Assembly: GCF_014897705.1 (NCBI RefSeq)
Contig: NZ_JABUXV010000012.1
Location: 121,200 to 185,199, forward strand
Length of the DNA stretch: 64,000 nucleotides
Source of the DNA: Brachybacterium sp. FME24
GTDB taxonomy: Bacteria > Actinomycetota > Actinomycetes > Actinomycetales > Dermabacteraceae
Reading direction: 5' to 3'
Part shown: positions 17,580-25,888 of the stretch, piece after piece
Numbering within the stretch: position 1 is the first letter of the stretch
How the letters are laid out: each line of letters starts with the position of its first letter
The notes under the pieces: model-generated
Databases searched by the model: none
Told to the model about the DNA's origin: nothing
What the model saw: the letters and a program-made list of their open reading frames with translations, nothing else
Translations under genes and position numbers: made by a program

Positions 17580-18580
17580 GGGACCATCACCAGCTTGAGG
17601 ATGTCGCCAGGTCCGTGTGCAGCCATGTCGTTGATGAGCTCCACACCCTCTTCCAGGGTCGTGTTACGCGTGACCAGGAGATCAGCGATCTCCGGATAGC
17701 GGGCCATGATCTCGAGCGCCTCGATGAAGTCCTGACGGATGTACATGGCGGTACCCAGGAATGAGATCTCCTTGACCTGGAGTTCTCCGACCGGGACCTC
17801 GAGGCCGGACGAGAAGACAGCGACTTGGATGATCGTCCCTCCGGTGGCGATGCGGTCGAAAGCCGTCTCCAGGAGGGCTGGGACTCCTGCCGCGATGAAG
17901 ATCGCGTCGTACCGGTCATCAGGCCCACTGGGGAGAGTGCCGGGCTCGTGCACCTCGGACGCGCCCATGGCTGCGAGAGTCGGTTCCAAGAAGGTACGCG
18001 GCTCGACCACGTCCACGGTGGTGACGCCCTTGGCAGTCAGCACCCGGGTGATCAGGGAGCCGATGGTTCCTCCGCCGAGCACGAGCGCGCTGTCCACGGC
18101 GTCGAGTTCCACTCGGTTGACGGCATGCACTGCCACGGCGATCGGCTCGGCAAGAGCAAGGTGCTCGTCCTTCACCCGGTCGGGCGCCGGGATGAGTGTG
18201 TATTCCGGCACGGACACGAGGTCGGCGAAGGACCCGTCCCATTCGCTGATTCCCAGCATCTGCTTGCGGGGGCAGAGGTGGTACCGGCCCGAGTTGCACT
18301 TGGTGCACTGCCCGCAGACGCGCTGTGGATCAATGACGACCCTGTCCCCGACTGAAGCCGCGGTGACGCCTTCGCCGATCTCATGCACGATGCCGCCGGC
18401 CTCATGACCGCTGATCAGTGGCGGCTTCCGGAAGATGTGCTTCCCCTGGAGTGCGGAGAGATCCGACCCGCATACCCCGGTGGACGTCACGGCCACGACG
18501 ACCTCTCCGGGACCAGCAGCGGGCACGGGCAGCGGGACGACCTGCGCCCGGCCCTCGGCTTCGAAACGTATACCGCGCAC
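17576..18580 (-). CDS. Zinc-dependent medium-chain alcohol dehydrogenase
   Basis: 334-residue MDR enzyme. Catalytic zinc ligands fit Cys37 (GVCGSD) and His59-Glu60 (GHE). The structural zinc site is Cys89, Cys92, Cys95 and Cys103. The cofactor motif GGGTIGS follows LVL, and the acidic residue in VDVVEPR after the second strand suggests NAD. It is the first gene of the cassette ADH-dctQ-dctM-dctP-otnK-otnC, so it should oxidise the imported C4 acid or polyol. It is not homologous to the usual tetronate dehydrogenases DenD/LtnD. A GTG start at 18580 has AAGGAG five bases upstream. Confidence 0.85.
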   Translation of the reverse strand: MRGIRFEAEGRAQVVPLPVPAAGPGEVVVAVTSTGVCGSDLSALQGKHIFRKPPLISGHEAGGIVHEIGEGVTAASVGDRVVIDPQRVCGQCTKCNSGRYHLCPRKQMLGISEWDGSFADLVSVPEYTLIPAPDRVKDEHLALAEPIAVAVHAVNRVELDAVDSALVLGGGTIGSLITRVLTAKGVTTVDVVEPRTFLEPTLAAMGASEVHEPGTLPSGPDDRYDAIFIAAGVPALLETAFDRIATGGTIIQVAVFSSGLEVPVGELQVKEISFLGTAMYIRQDFIEALEIMARYPEIADLLVTRNTTLEEGVELINDMAAHGPGDILKLVMVP

Positions 18581-18650
18581 GGTGCTCCTTCATTGAACTT
18601 CTCTGGTCAACAGCATCCGACACCAGGCCGAATCCGGTAGGAGCGTATCC

Positions 18651-18659
18651 GGTCATACC
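18651..18659. promoter_or_regulatory. Candidate FadR-type GntR operator
   Basis: CCGGTCATACCAG contains GGT-CAT-ACC (18651-18659), matching the GT-N3-AC core favoured by FadR-subfamily GntR regulators. It lies in the 165-base spacer between the divergent alcohol dehydrogenase and the GntR gene. A partial TGGTCAA is at 18604-18610. No clear -10 was assigned. Binding is inferred from family preference and position. Confidence 0.4.
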
Positions 18660-18745
18660 AGTTGGGGCAAGGCGGTGCGAAGCGACCGGATAGCGGCCCG
18701 CACCGCTTGTAGACTGCGACGACGATGAGAAGGGGGGACTGGTCC

Positions 18746-19483
18746 ATGCAGGAACCGGGCGATGTGATGTCCACGCCGAGTGAACTGGTCCGTCAGCCGC
18801 GGCTTTCGGATCAGGTCGCGGTGAAGCTTCGCGACATGATCTACGAGGGGCGCATGCGGCCCGGCGACGCACTGCCTTCCGAGCGCGAGCTGTGCGACCA
18901 CTTCTCGGTTTCCCGGACTGTGATCCGCGAAGCGGTCAAGACACTCACCGCGAAGAGCCTGATCACCGCCGTCCCCGGCTCTGGGCTGATCGTCGGGACC
19001 ACCACGATCGAGGACGTTGCCGAGATATTCGACCTGTACTTCCGCGGCGAGCCGTCACTGCGGTACCTCGATCTCCATGACGTCCGCTATTCCTTGGAGC
19101 CTGCGATCTGCGCGCTCGCTGCAGAGCATGCGCAAGACGAGGACGTTGCGGGGCTTTTCGCCCTGTGCGACGAGCTGGAGAAGCTCACTGAGAGCGATCT
19201 TGTCGATGCCTCGCGCAATGACGCGATGTTCCACCGCAACATCGCTGTGGCCTCACAGAACAGCTACTACGTCATCTTGTTGGACGCCTTGGGCCGATCG
19301 TTGCTGGACACCCGAGTGGCGACGTTCTCGATGGATCCGCGTCGACTCTCGACGGTCGTCGCCGCGCACAGGAAGGTGGCCGAAGCCATCGCCGCCCATG
19401 ACGCGGAGGCGGCGGCGAACGCGATGCGAGAGCATCTCGGCGAAGTGGTCGAGACCTGGAAGCGATGGTCACCGCCGGAGTGA
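18746..19483 (+). CDS. GntR family regulator, FadR/FCD subfamily
   Basis: 245-residue regulator. The winged HTH is GDALPSERELCDHFSVSRTVIREAVKTLTAKSLI, and an FCD effector domain follows from about residue 90 (YLDLHDVRYSLEPAICALAAEHA). The later histidines (DAMFHRNI and AAHRKVAEAIAAHD) are the likely metal/carboxylate ligands of FCD domains. Such regulators usually sense sugar acids, which suits the divergent tetronate cassette. The ATG at 18746 has AAGGGGGG upstream; ATGs at 18725 and 18767 are alternatives. Confidence 0.85.
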   Translation: MQEPGDVMSTPSELVRQPRLSDQVAVKLRDMIYEGRMRPGDALPSERELCDHFSVSRTVIREAVKTLTAKSLITAVPGSGLIVGTTTIEDVAEIFDLYFRGEPSLRYLDLHDVRYSLEPAICALAAEHAQDEDVAGLFALCDELEKLTESDLVDASRNDAMFHRNIAVASQNSYYVILLDALGRSLLDTRVATFSMDPRRLSTVVAAHRKVAEAIAAHDAEAAANAMREHLGEVVETWKRWSPPE

Positions 19484-19951
19484 GGGCGGGACCCGGCCCT
19501 GGACGCCCCCGCGCAACGCTGGCAGAAGACCCTGGACATCAACCTCAGCGGCACCTTCTACATGGCGCAGGCGGCCGGGAGGGCGATGGTGGAGGCCGGG
19601 TACGGTCGCATCATCAACCTGGCCTCGCAGGCCGCCGTGATCGGCTTGGACCAGCACGCCGCGTACTGCGCGAGCAAGGCCGCGGTGGTCGGGCTGACCC
19701 ATGTGCTCTCCCTCGAATGGGCCCCGCACGGAGTGACCGTCAACGCCGTCTCCCCGACGGTGGTGGAGACCCCGCTGGGCAAGGCGGCCTGGGCGGGGGA
19801 GCGAGGCGAGAAGGCGAAGGCCGCGATCCCCGTGGGCCGCTTCGCCCAGCCCGAGGAGGTCGCGGCGCTGATCGCGTTCGTCGCCGGAGACGACGCCGCC
19901 ATGATCAGCGGCAGCAACTACCTCATGGATGGGGGTTTCTCGACGGTGTGA
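19484..19951 (+). pseudogene. N-terminally truncated SDR, D-threitol dehydrogenase-like remnant
   Basis: An open frame starts directly after the GntR stop codon, in the same frame, and reads as the C-terminal 155 residues of a classical SDR. It keeps the INLSGTF helix, the catalytic Ser (IINLASQAA), Tyr/Lys (YCASK) and the end NYLMDGG. It lacks the first 95 or so residues, including TGxxxGIG and NNAG. The stretch LDQHAAYCASKAAVVGLTH and the end resemble D-threitol/erythritol dehydrogenases from memory. A start at ATG 19562 would give a protein without a cofactor site. It is read as a deletion remnant of a polyol dehydrogenase. Confidence 0.75.
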
Positions 19952-20099
19952 GCGTCCTGCGTCGGCGGGAGATCGCGGCGCCTGTGGGCTGAGTCGATGT
20001 CTGATCCCCGCGCCCCTGTCCGGCGGAGGGCGAGCGTCTGCTGCCGCGCTTTGTTAGCGTGGCCCGGGTCACATTGTGCTCGATGGAGAGGACCTCGAC

Positions 20100-22265
20100 A
20101 TGTCGATCGACCTGCCCCTGCTGATGACGGGGCGCACGCGCGGCAAGCGCTCGGCCGTCACCTGCGCGCTCAAGTGCGCGAACCAGTGCGCCTACGACAC
20201 CTGCAACACCAGCGGGAACAGCTACTTCGGCGACATCGCCGGTGCCGCGATCTCGCGCCGAGCCCTGTTCGGCGCGGCCGGCGCCGGGGCCGTGGTCGTC
20301 GCCTACGCCGGCGTGGCGAGCACTCCCGCACTGGCCGACGGGGCCGAGCCCCCGTCGGACCGCTACGCCCCGGCCGGCACTCCGCTGCGCTTCGAGCCGA
20401 TCGCCCCGGTCGATGCGGAGGTCGACGAGATGACCGTGCCGGCCGGCTACATCTGGTCGCCGATCATCCGCTACGGCGACCCGCTGTTCGAGGACTCGAT
20501 CCCCTTCGATCCGGAGAACACCACCGCGGAGGCGCTGGCGACGCAGTTCGGCTACAACAACGACTACACCGAGATCCTCGAGGTCGACGGCTCCCGCGGC
20601 CGCCGCGCCGTCATGTTCAACAACCATGAGTACGACAACGTCGCACTCATGGTCCCGCCGACCATCGGCGAGGCGGAGAGCATCGAGATCCAGATGGCGG
20701 CCCACGGACTCTCCGCCGTCGACCTCGAGCGCAGGTCGCGCAGCGGGCCCTGGAGCTATGTCGTGGGCGGCGAGCACAACCGGCGCTTCACCTTCGACAC
20801 CGACTTCGAGCTGGTCGGTCCGGCAGCCGGCGCGGAACTGCTGCACACCGTCGCCGACCCCACCGGACGCGTCGTCAAGGGCACGATCAACAATTGCGCC
20901 GGCCGCCGCACCCCATGGGGCACCGTCCTCTCGGGCGAGGAGAACTTCCACGGCTACTTCGGCGGTGGTGCGCAGAATGCGGCGCACGAGCGCTACGGCG
21001 TGGGAGTCAGCAGCCGCAACTGGGAGTCCGTGGACCCGCGCTTCTCGACGGCCAACGAGGGCTACGAGAACGAGTGCAACCGGTACGGCTGGATCGTGGA
21101 GGTGGACCCGTTCGATCCCACCTCGACCCCCAAGAAGCACACGGCGATGGGCCGCTTCAAGCACGAGGGCGCCTCGGCCCTCATCGGCGAGGACGGCCGC
21201 GCCGTCGCCTACATGGGAGATGACCAGGCCTTCGAGTACATGTACAAGTTCGTCTCCCGCGACGTGTACATCGAGGGCGACCGGGCCCACAACATGACCC
21301 TGCTGGAGAACGGCAGCCTCTACGCCGCGAAGTTCACCGGCGACTCGGAGCTCGTCGACGCGAGAGGCACCCTGCCCGAGGACGGCGAGTTCGACGGCAC
21401 CGGCGAGTGGCTCCAGCTCACCGACGGCGAGATGTCCCTGGTGGAGGGCTTCACTCTCGAGGAGGTCCTGGTCAACACCCGCCTCGCCGCCGACGCCGTG
21501 GGGGCGACCACGATGGATCGCCCGGAGGATGTCGAGCCCAGCGTGCTCACCGGCAAGATCTACGCGGCGCTGACCAAGAACGGCGACCGCGAGGAGTCCG
21601 GCGAGCTCGGCATCAACGAGGCCAATCCTCGCGCCGAGAACCGCACCGGTCAGGTGCTCGAGCTGATCGAGGCCGACGGCCAGTCCGGCACCCTCTTCAC
21701 CTGGAACATCCTCCTCATGGCAGGGGACCCGGCGAGCGAGGACTACGAGGTGTACTACGGCGGCTACCCGGTGGACAAGGTCTCGCCGATGTCCTGCCCC
21801 GACAACCTGGCGTTCGACTCGGTGGGCAACCTCTGGGTCTCCACCGACGGCGCCCCCGGCGGCATCGGCTACAACGACGGGCTGTTCCGCATCACGCTGG
21901 AGGGCGAGGCGCGCGGCTACACCGAGCAGTTCCTCTCCGTCCCGATCGACGCGGAGGTATGCGGCCCGAACATCTACGACGAGGACGGACTGGTGGTCGT
22001 CGCCGTGCAGCACCCGGGCGAGGACGGGGAGTGGGGCGCCCAGCGCTCGCAGTTCCCCTACCAGGAGTTCTCCGAACTGCTGCCGCGCCCCGCAGTGATC
22101 CAGGCCTACCGCGAGCACCACACCCCGCCGCGCGGGCCGAAGCACAACAACGGTCGTGGAGGTGGCACCGGAGCGCCGGGCAACGGCAAGGGTCGCGGCG
22201 CGGACAACCGGGGCCCGGGCGACAACAGCGGCGGGCCGCACCGGGGCAACGGTTCGCAGGGCTAG
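20100..22265 (+). CDS. PhoX-family (DUF839) secreted phosphatase-like protein
   Basis: 721-residue protein of the DUF839/PhoX family. A Cys-rich N-terminal leader (residues 20-45) precedes a twin-arginine signal ISRRALFGAAGAGAVVVAYAG ending near PALADG. The mature part has PhoX landmarks: MFNNHEYDN, NNCAGRRTPWGTVLSGEENFHGYFG, KHEGASAL and DNLAFDSVGNLWVSTDG. These belong to the calcium/iron-dependent alkaline phosphatase beta-propeller. The C-terminal 50 residues are Gly/Asn/Pro-rich. The ATG at 20100 has GGAGAGG eight bases upstream. The role would be extracytoplasmic phosphate release. Confidence 0.85.
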   Translation: MSIDLPLLMTGRTRGKRSAVTCALKCANQCAYDTCNTSGNSYFGDIAGAAISRRALFGAAGAGAVVVAYAGVASTPALADGAEPPSDRYAPAGTPLRFEPIAPVDAEVDEMTVPAGYIWSPIIRYGDPLFEDSIPFDPENTTAEALATQFGYNNDYTEILEVDGSRGRRAVMFNNHEYDNVALMVPPTIGEAESIEIQMAAHGLSAVDLERRSRSGPWSYVVGGEHNRRFTFDTDFELVGPAAGAELLHTVADPTGRVVKGTINNCAGRRTPWGTVLSGEENFHGYFGGGAQNAAHERYGVGVSSRNWESVDPRFSTANEGYENECNRYGWIVEVDPFDPTSTPKKHTAMGRFKHEGASALIGEDGRAVAYMGDDQAFEYMYKFVSRDVYIEGDRAHNMTLLENGSLYAAKFTGDSELVDARGTLPEDGEFDGTGEWLQLTDGEMSLVEGFTLEEVLVNTRLAADAVGATTMDRPEDVEPSVLTGKIYAALTKNGDREESGELGINEANPRAENRTGQVLELIEADGQSGTLFTWNILLMAGDPASEDYEVYYGGYPVDKVSPMSCPDNLAFDSVGNLWVSTDGAPGGIGYNDGLFRITLEGEARGYTEQFLSVPIDAEVCGPNIYDEDGLVVVAVQHPGEDGEWGAQRSQFPYQEFSELLPRPAVIQAYREHHTPPRGPKHNNGRGGGTGAPGNGKGRGADNRGPGDNSGGPHRGNGSQG

Positions 22266-24421
22266 ATGCGCTCCACGGCATGCACCGTTCCTGCGAAGTC
22301 GGCGAACACGATGTAGTCATCGAACGCTGTGCCGGGGGCGAGCACGGGAACCGTGCTGATCCGGGTGATCTGCTCGATGTCCCCCGTTGCGAGGTCCACG
22401 GCGGTGATCAGCCCGGAGTGGCTCGCCGCATAGACGACGTCGTCGACGAGCACGAACCCTTCGTCCAGGATCCGCTCGGCCGTCGCGTGGCGGGCCAGCT
22501 CCTGTCCGGTCGCGGGGTCGACGCGGACGATCTCGCCACCCTCGTTGGCCAGGACGAGGTCGCCGCTGTCGGTCACGGCTTCGAGGGCGTACTGGAAGGA
22601 GCCGTCGAGCCGCCAGCGCGCGCTGCCGTCCGCCGGGTCGAGGCACCAGGTGTCGGCGATGCCGGAGGCCAGCACCCCGCCGTCCGGCAGCACGGTGATC
22701 GCATCGTTCCAGGGCCCGTAGATGAAGCGCTGGTAGCCACCCGATCTCTCGGTCAGGGACGTCGTCCACAGGAGCGCGCCGGTGCTGCCGTCCAGAGCAT
22801 GCGCGCAGCCGTCACCGGCCCCGATGAAGACGCGCTCCCCATCGGAGGCCGGGGCTCCCATGGACGCGGCGGGGAGCTCGGTGGTCCACAGCGCAGTCCC
22901 CGACTCCGCCTCCACGGCATGCAGGGTCGAGCCGGCGCAGGCCAGCAGCGCCTCGGTCCCTGCGAGCAGGCCGCTGCCGGGGTCCGCCGCGAAGGGGACG
23001 TCGAGGCCGTACCGCCACTGCTGCGATCCGTCCGCGGCGAGGAGATGGAGGAACCCGGCGGTGTCCGGGACCGCGACCGACTTCCCCTCGCTCAGGGCGC
23101 GAAGACTGTGCCGGACCTCGCCGTCCACCTGGAACGACCAGTGCGTCGAGCCGGAGGGGTCGAGGCCGAGGACCTGCCCGGAACTGGATGCGACGACCAG
23201 CAGCTCCCCGTCGTCCTGGCGGACCAGGGCAGGCCCGGACTGGATCATGCCCTCGAGCTGGGCCTCCCAGGCGATCCCGCGGTCGCCGCGGACGAAGGGG
23301 ACGGTGAGCAGGCGATCGCCCGACTCGTCCTGCGGACGCACCCGGACCTGCACGCGGTTGTTCCCGGGCGCGAGCCGTGAGGCGTCCAGCGATCCCGAGA
23401 ATCGGCTCCGCTGACCCGCCAGCGGCGTCCACGAGAGGTTGTCGTTGCGCCCGGCGTACACCGAGGTGTCGTAGAAGGTCGCGTCGACGGCTCCGCGGAA
23501 CGAGCCGGGCAGCTTCACCTCGAGCGCGATGGAGGCGCCGTCGTCGACGGGGTCCGCGGCGCGCGGCGACCAGCTGTCCTTCCCGCGATCGGGCCGCAGG
23601 TCGTAGGTGGTGACGGGGGTGCGCACCGTCTCCGCGGGGGCCGTGAGGTCGGGGATCTCCACGCGGGTGACGTCGAGGCTGTCGATGCTCCCGGTGAGTT
23701 CGTAGTAGGCGGCGTCGGTCTTCACCGCGGCGGCTTCCAGCTGATCGCGTCGGTTCACGCGCGTCAGCAGCTCCCGGTGGGTGTGCCCGGTCAGGTGCAG
23801 GGAGATGGGATGCGTGGCGAGGACGTCCTCGAAGTCCTGCTGATTGGCGACGTAGAAGTAGCCCTCGCCCATCGGGAAATGGGTCACGAGCACGCAGGGC
23901 AGGTTCTTCGAGGTCCGCACCGCCTTCTCGAGTTCGGCGAGCGCCGTGTCCGACCACCAGGCGACCTCCTGCTGGTGGGCTGTGGTGTCCGCCAGGATGA
24001 TGCGCACCCCGTCGACGTCCTGGAACCGCACCTCCTCGCCGATCCAGTCCTGGCGCAGCTGCCCGGCGCTCGCGTCCCATCGGGTCTCGTGATTCCCGGG
24101 GACGGCGGCGACCCGGTCGCGCAGACTGCTCGGGATGGCGTCCTCGAAGGCGCGGAACTCGGCCTCGGTCCCGTACTCGGTGACGTCACCGCCGTGGATC
24201 ACCAGGCTCGGATCGAAGGCGTCGATGGCCTCGAACACGGCCCTCATCCGGGCCAGGTTCCCCTCGTTCTCGGGATCCGCATGGGTGTCGGCGACGTAGG
24301 CGAGGCGAACGTCGGACCGTCCGGGAGGCGTGGCGGGGAGGGTGGCGTGCGCGGTCGCGGTGCCCAGCAGGCCGGTGGCGGGAAGGGAGGCGAGAGCGGT
24401 GCGGCGGGAGAAGCGGTTCAC
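22262..24421 (-). CDS. Exported metallophosphoesterase fused to a PQQ-like beta-propeller
   Basis: 719-residue protein with a Tat-like signal (FSRRTALASLPATGLLG). Residues 38 to about 255 are a calcineurin-like phosphoesterase with Asp45/His47 (ADTHAD), Asp79 (HGGDV), Asn110/His111 (GNHE), His181 (THFP) and the pair His213/His215 (GHTH). A linker/beta-sandwich region runs to about 385. A PQQ-type propeller then covers the rest (DPSGSTHWSFQVDGE, DGSQQWRYGL, ESGTALWTTEL, STGALLWTTSL, DGSARWRLDG). Its TAG overlaps the stop of the convergent PhoX gene. Only three bases separate it from the sulfatase gene upstream, so it belongs to the sulfatase/GH89 operon. Substrate unknown. Confidence 0.85.
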   Translation of the reverse strand: MNRFSRRTALASLPATGLLGTATAHATLPATPPGRSDVRLAYVADTHADPENEGNLARMRAVFEAIDAFDPSLVIHGGDVTEYGTEAEFRAFEDAIPSSLRDRVAAVPGNHETRWDASAGQLRQDWIGEEVRFQDVDGVRIILADTTAHQQEVAWWSDTALAELEKAVRTSKNLPCVLVTHFPMGEGYFYVANQQDFEDVLATHPISLHLTGHTHRELLTRVNRRDQLEAAAVKTDAAYYELTGSIDSLDVTRVEIPDLTAPAETVRTPVTTYDLRPDRGKDSWSPRAADPVDDGASIALEVKLPGSFRGAVDATFYDTSVYAGRNDNLSWTPLAGQRSRFSGSLDASRLAPGNNRVQVRVRPQDESGDRLLTVPFVRGDRGIAWEAQLEGMIQSGPALVRQDDGELLVVASSSGQVLGLDPSGSTHWSFQVDGEVRHSLRALSEGKSVAVPDTAGFLHLLAADGSQQWRYGLDVPFAADPGSGLLAGTEALLACAGSTLHAVEAESGTALWTTELPAASMGAPASDGERVFIGAGDGCAHALDGSTGALLWTTSLTERSGGYQRFIYGPWNDAITVLPDGGVLASGIADTWCLDPADGSARWRLDGSFQYALEAVTDSGDLVLANEGGEIVRVDPATGQELARHATAERILDEGFVLVDDVVYAASHSGLITAVDLATGDIEQITRISTVPVLAPGTAFDDYIVFADFAGTVHAVERI

Positions 24422-24424
24422 GGG

Positions 24425-25849
24425 TCAGTCCTTCGTGGTGGAGGGATGCGGCTGGTCCGGATGCGGCTCGTCACCGAGCTCTGCCTGGAGTTCCCAGAGG
24501 CGCCGAGTGAGCTGCCCGCGCACGTCGGCGTACGCGGGGTCGTGGGCGATGTTCTGGACTTCGTTCGGGTCGGTGCGGAGGTCGTACAGCTCCCACTCGG
24601 GCACGAAACGTCTGGTCGAGGAGCCCGGGTGCCCCAGGCCGTCGTTGTAGAAATAGATCAGCTTGTAGCGGTCGGTTCGCAGCCCGTAGTGCGCGAGCAC
24701 ATGGGACTCGCGGTCGTCGTGCTCGTAGTAGCGGTAATAGACCGCGTCCTGCGTCTCCGCGGTCGAGCCGCACAGCTGCGGGAACACGCTGACCCCCTGC
24801 ATGTCCGGGTGGGGCTCGGCGCCGGCCGCATCGAGGATCGTGCGGGCGAGGTCGACGTTGGTGACCAGCTGCTGCATCGGCGGCCCCGGCTCGATCCGCC
24901 GCGGATAGCTCACCAGCAACGGCATCCTCATCGACTCCTCGTAGATGAAGCGCTTGTCGAACCAGCCGTGATCGCCGAGGAAGAATCCCTGGTCGGAGCT
25001 GTACATCATCAAGGTGTCATCGAGATCCCCGCGCTCCTGCAGCCAACTGGTCACGCGGCCCACGCTGTCGTCGATCCCCGCCACGCAGTCGAGGTAGTCC
25101 TCCATGAACCGCTGGTACTTCCAGCGGGCGAGCTGCTCGCGCGAGAGATCCGTCGGCGGGTCGATCTTCAGATCGTGCATGGTCAGATGGTCCGCCACCC
25201 GCATGGCCGCCAGATGAGCGGCCGACGAACGGGTGGAGTAGTCGTCCTCGAAGGTGTGCGGCAGCGGGAGCGGATCACGGTGCAGTCCGGCATGCCTCTC
25301 GTCGGGCTGCCAGTTGCGGTGCGGTGCCTTGTGGTAGATCAGCAGGCACCAGGGCTCGTCCCCGTCGAGGGAGTCGACCCAGGCCAGGCCGCGATCGGTG
25401 AGGACGTCGGTGACGTATCCCGGGGCGATCTCCACGCCGGTGGGGGAGAGCAGCTGGGGGTCGACGTACTCGCCCTGGCCACGCAGCACCTCCCAGTGGT
25501 CGAACCCCTGGGGATCATGGCCCTCGCCCTCTCCGAGATGCCATTTCCCCACGATCCCCGTGCGGTAGCCCGCCGCCTGCAGCTGCGTGGCGAAGGTGGG
25601 CAGCGAGGCGTCGAACGCGGAGTGGAGGGTGGTGACGCCGTTCTTATGGCTGTGCTGGCCCGTGAGGATCGAGGCGCGGCTCGGGGTGCACACCGAGTTC
25701 GTGCACAGGCAGTTGTCCACGCGGCGGCCGCGCTCGGCGATCGCGTCGAGGTGCGGGGTGTGCGTGACGACGGATCCGTACGCGCTGATGGCGTGGCTGG
25801 CATGGTCGTCGGACAGGACGAGCAGGATGTTGGGTCTGCGGTCGGTCAT
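24425..25849 (-). CDS. Sulfatase, formylglycine (Cys) type
   Basis: 474-residue sulfatase of the alkaline-phosphatase superfamily. The N-terminal metal site is PNILLVLSDDHASHAISAYG (Asp14/Asp15). The modification site is CTPSRASILTG, with Cys54 to be converted to formylglycine. Later landmarks are GIVGKWHLGEG and SSDQGFFLGDHGWFDKR. There is no signal peptide, so it should act in the cytoplasm. It sits between GH89 and the phosphoesterase-propeller, which suggests desulfation of an imported amino-sugar oligosaccharide. A formylglycine-generating enzyme is needed and is not in the window. Confidence 0.88.
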   Translation of the reverse strand: MTDRRPNILLVLSDDHASHAISAYGSVVTHTPHLDAIAERGRRVDNCLCTNSVCTPSRASILTGQHSHKNGVTTLHSAFDASLPTFATQLQAAGYRTGIVGKWHLGEGEGHDPQGFDHWEVLRGQGEYVDPQLLSPTGVEIAPGYVTDVLTDRGLAWVDSLDGDEPWCLLIYHKAPHRNWQPDERHAGLHRDPLPLPHTFEDDYSTRSSAAHLAAMRVADHLTMHDLKIDPPTDLSREQLARWKYQRFMEDYLDCVAGIDDSVGRVTSWLQERGDLDDTLMMYSSDQGFFLGDHGWFDKRFIYEESMRMPLLVSYPRRIEPGPPMQQLVTNVDLARTILDAAGAEPHPDMQGVSVFPQLCGSTAETQDAVYYRYYEHDDRESHVLAHYGLRTDRYKLIYFYNDGLGHPGSSTRRFVPEWELYDLRTDPNEVQNIAHDPAYADVRGQLTRRLWELQAELGDEPHPDQPHPSTTKD

Positions 25850-25888
25850 GGCCCTCCTCCGGAGAGATGCGCGGATACTTCGGGGCGG

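Noticed and set aside
19923..22241. Very long minus-strand open frame (over 700 codons) opposite the PhoX gene
   Set aside because: It is an antisense shadow caused by high GC: the plus-strand gene has a Tat signal, ribosome-binding site and family motifs, while the opposite frame is a low-complexity Val/Gly/Arg/Leu-rich translation with no motif.
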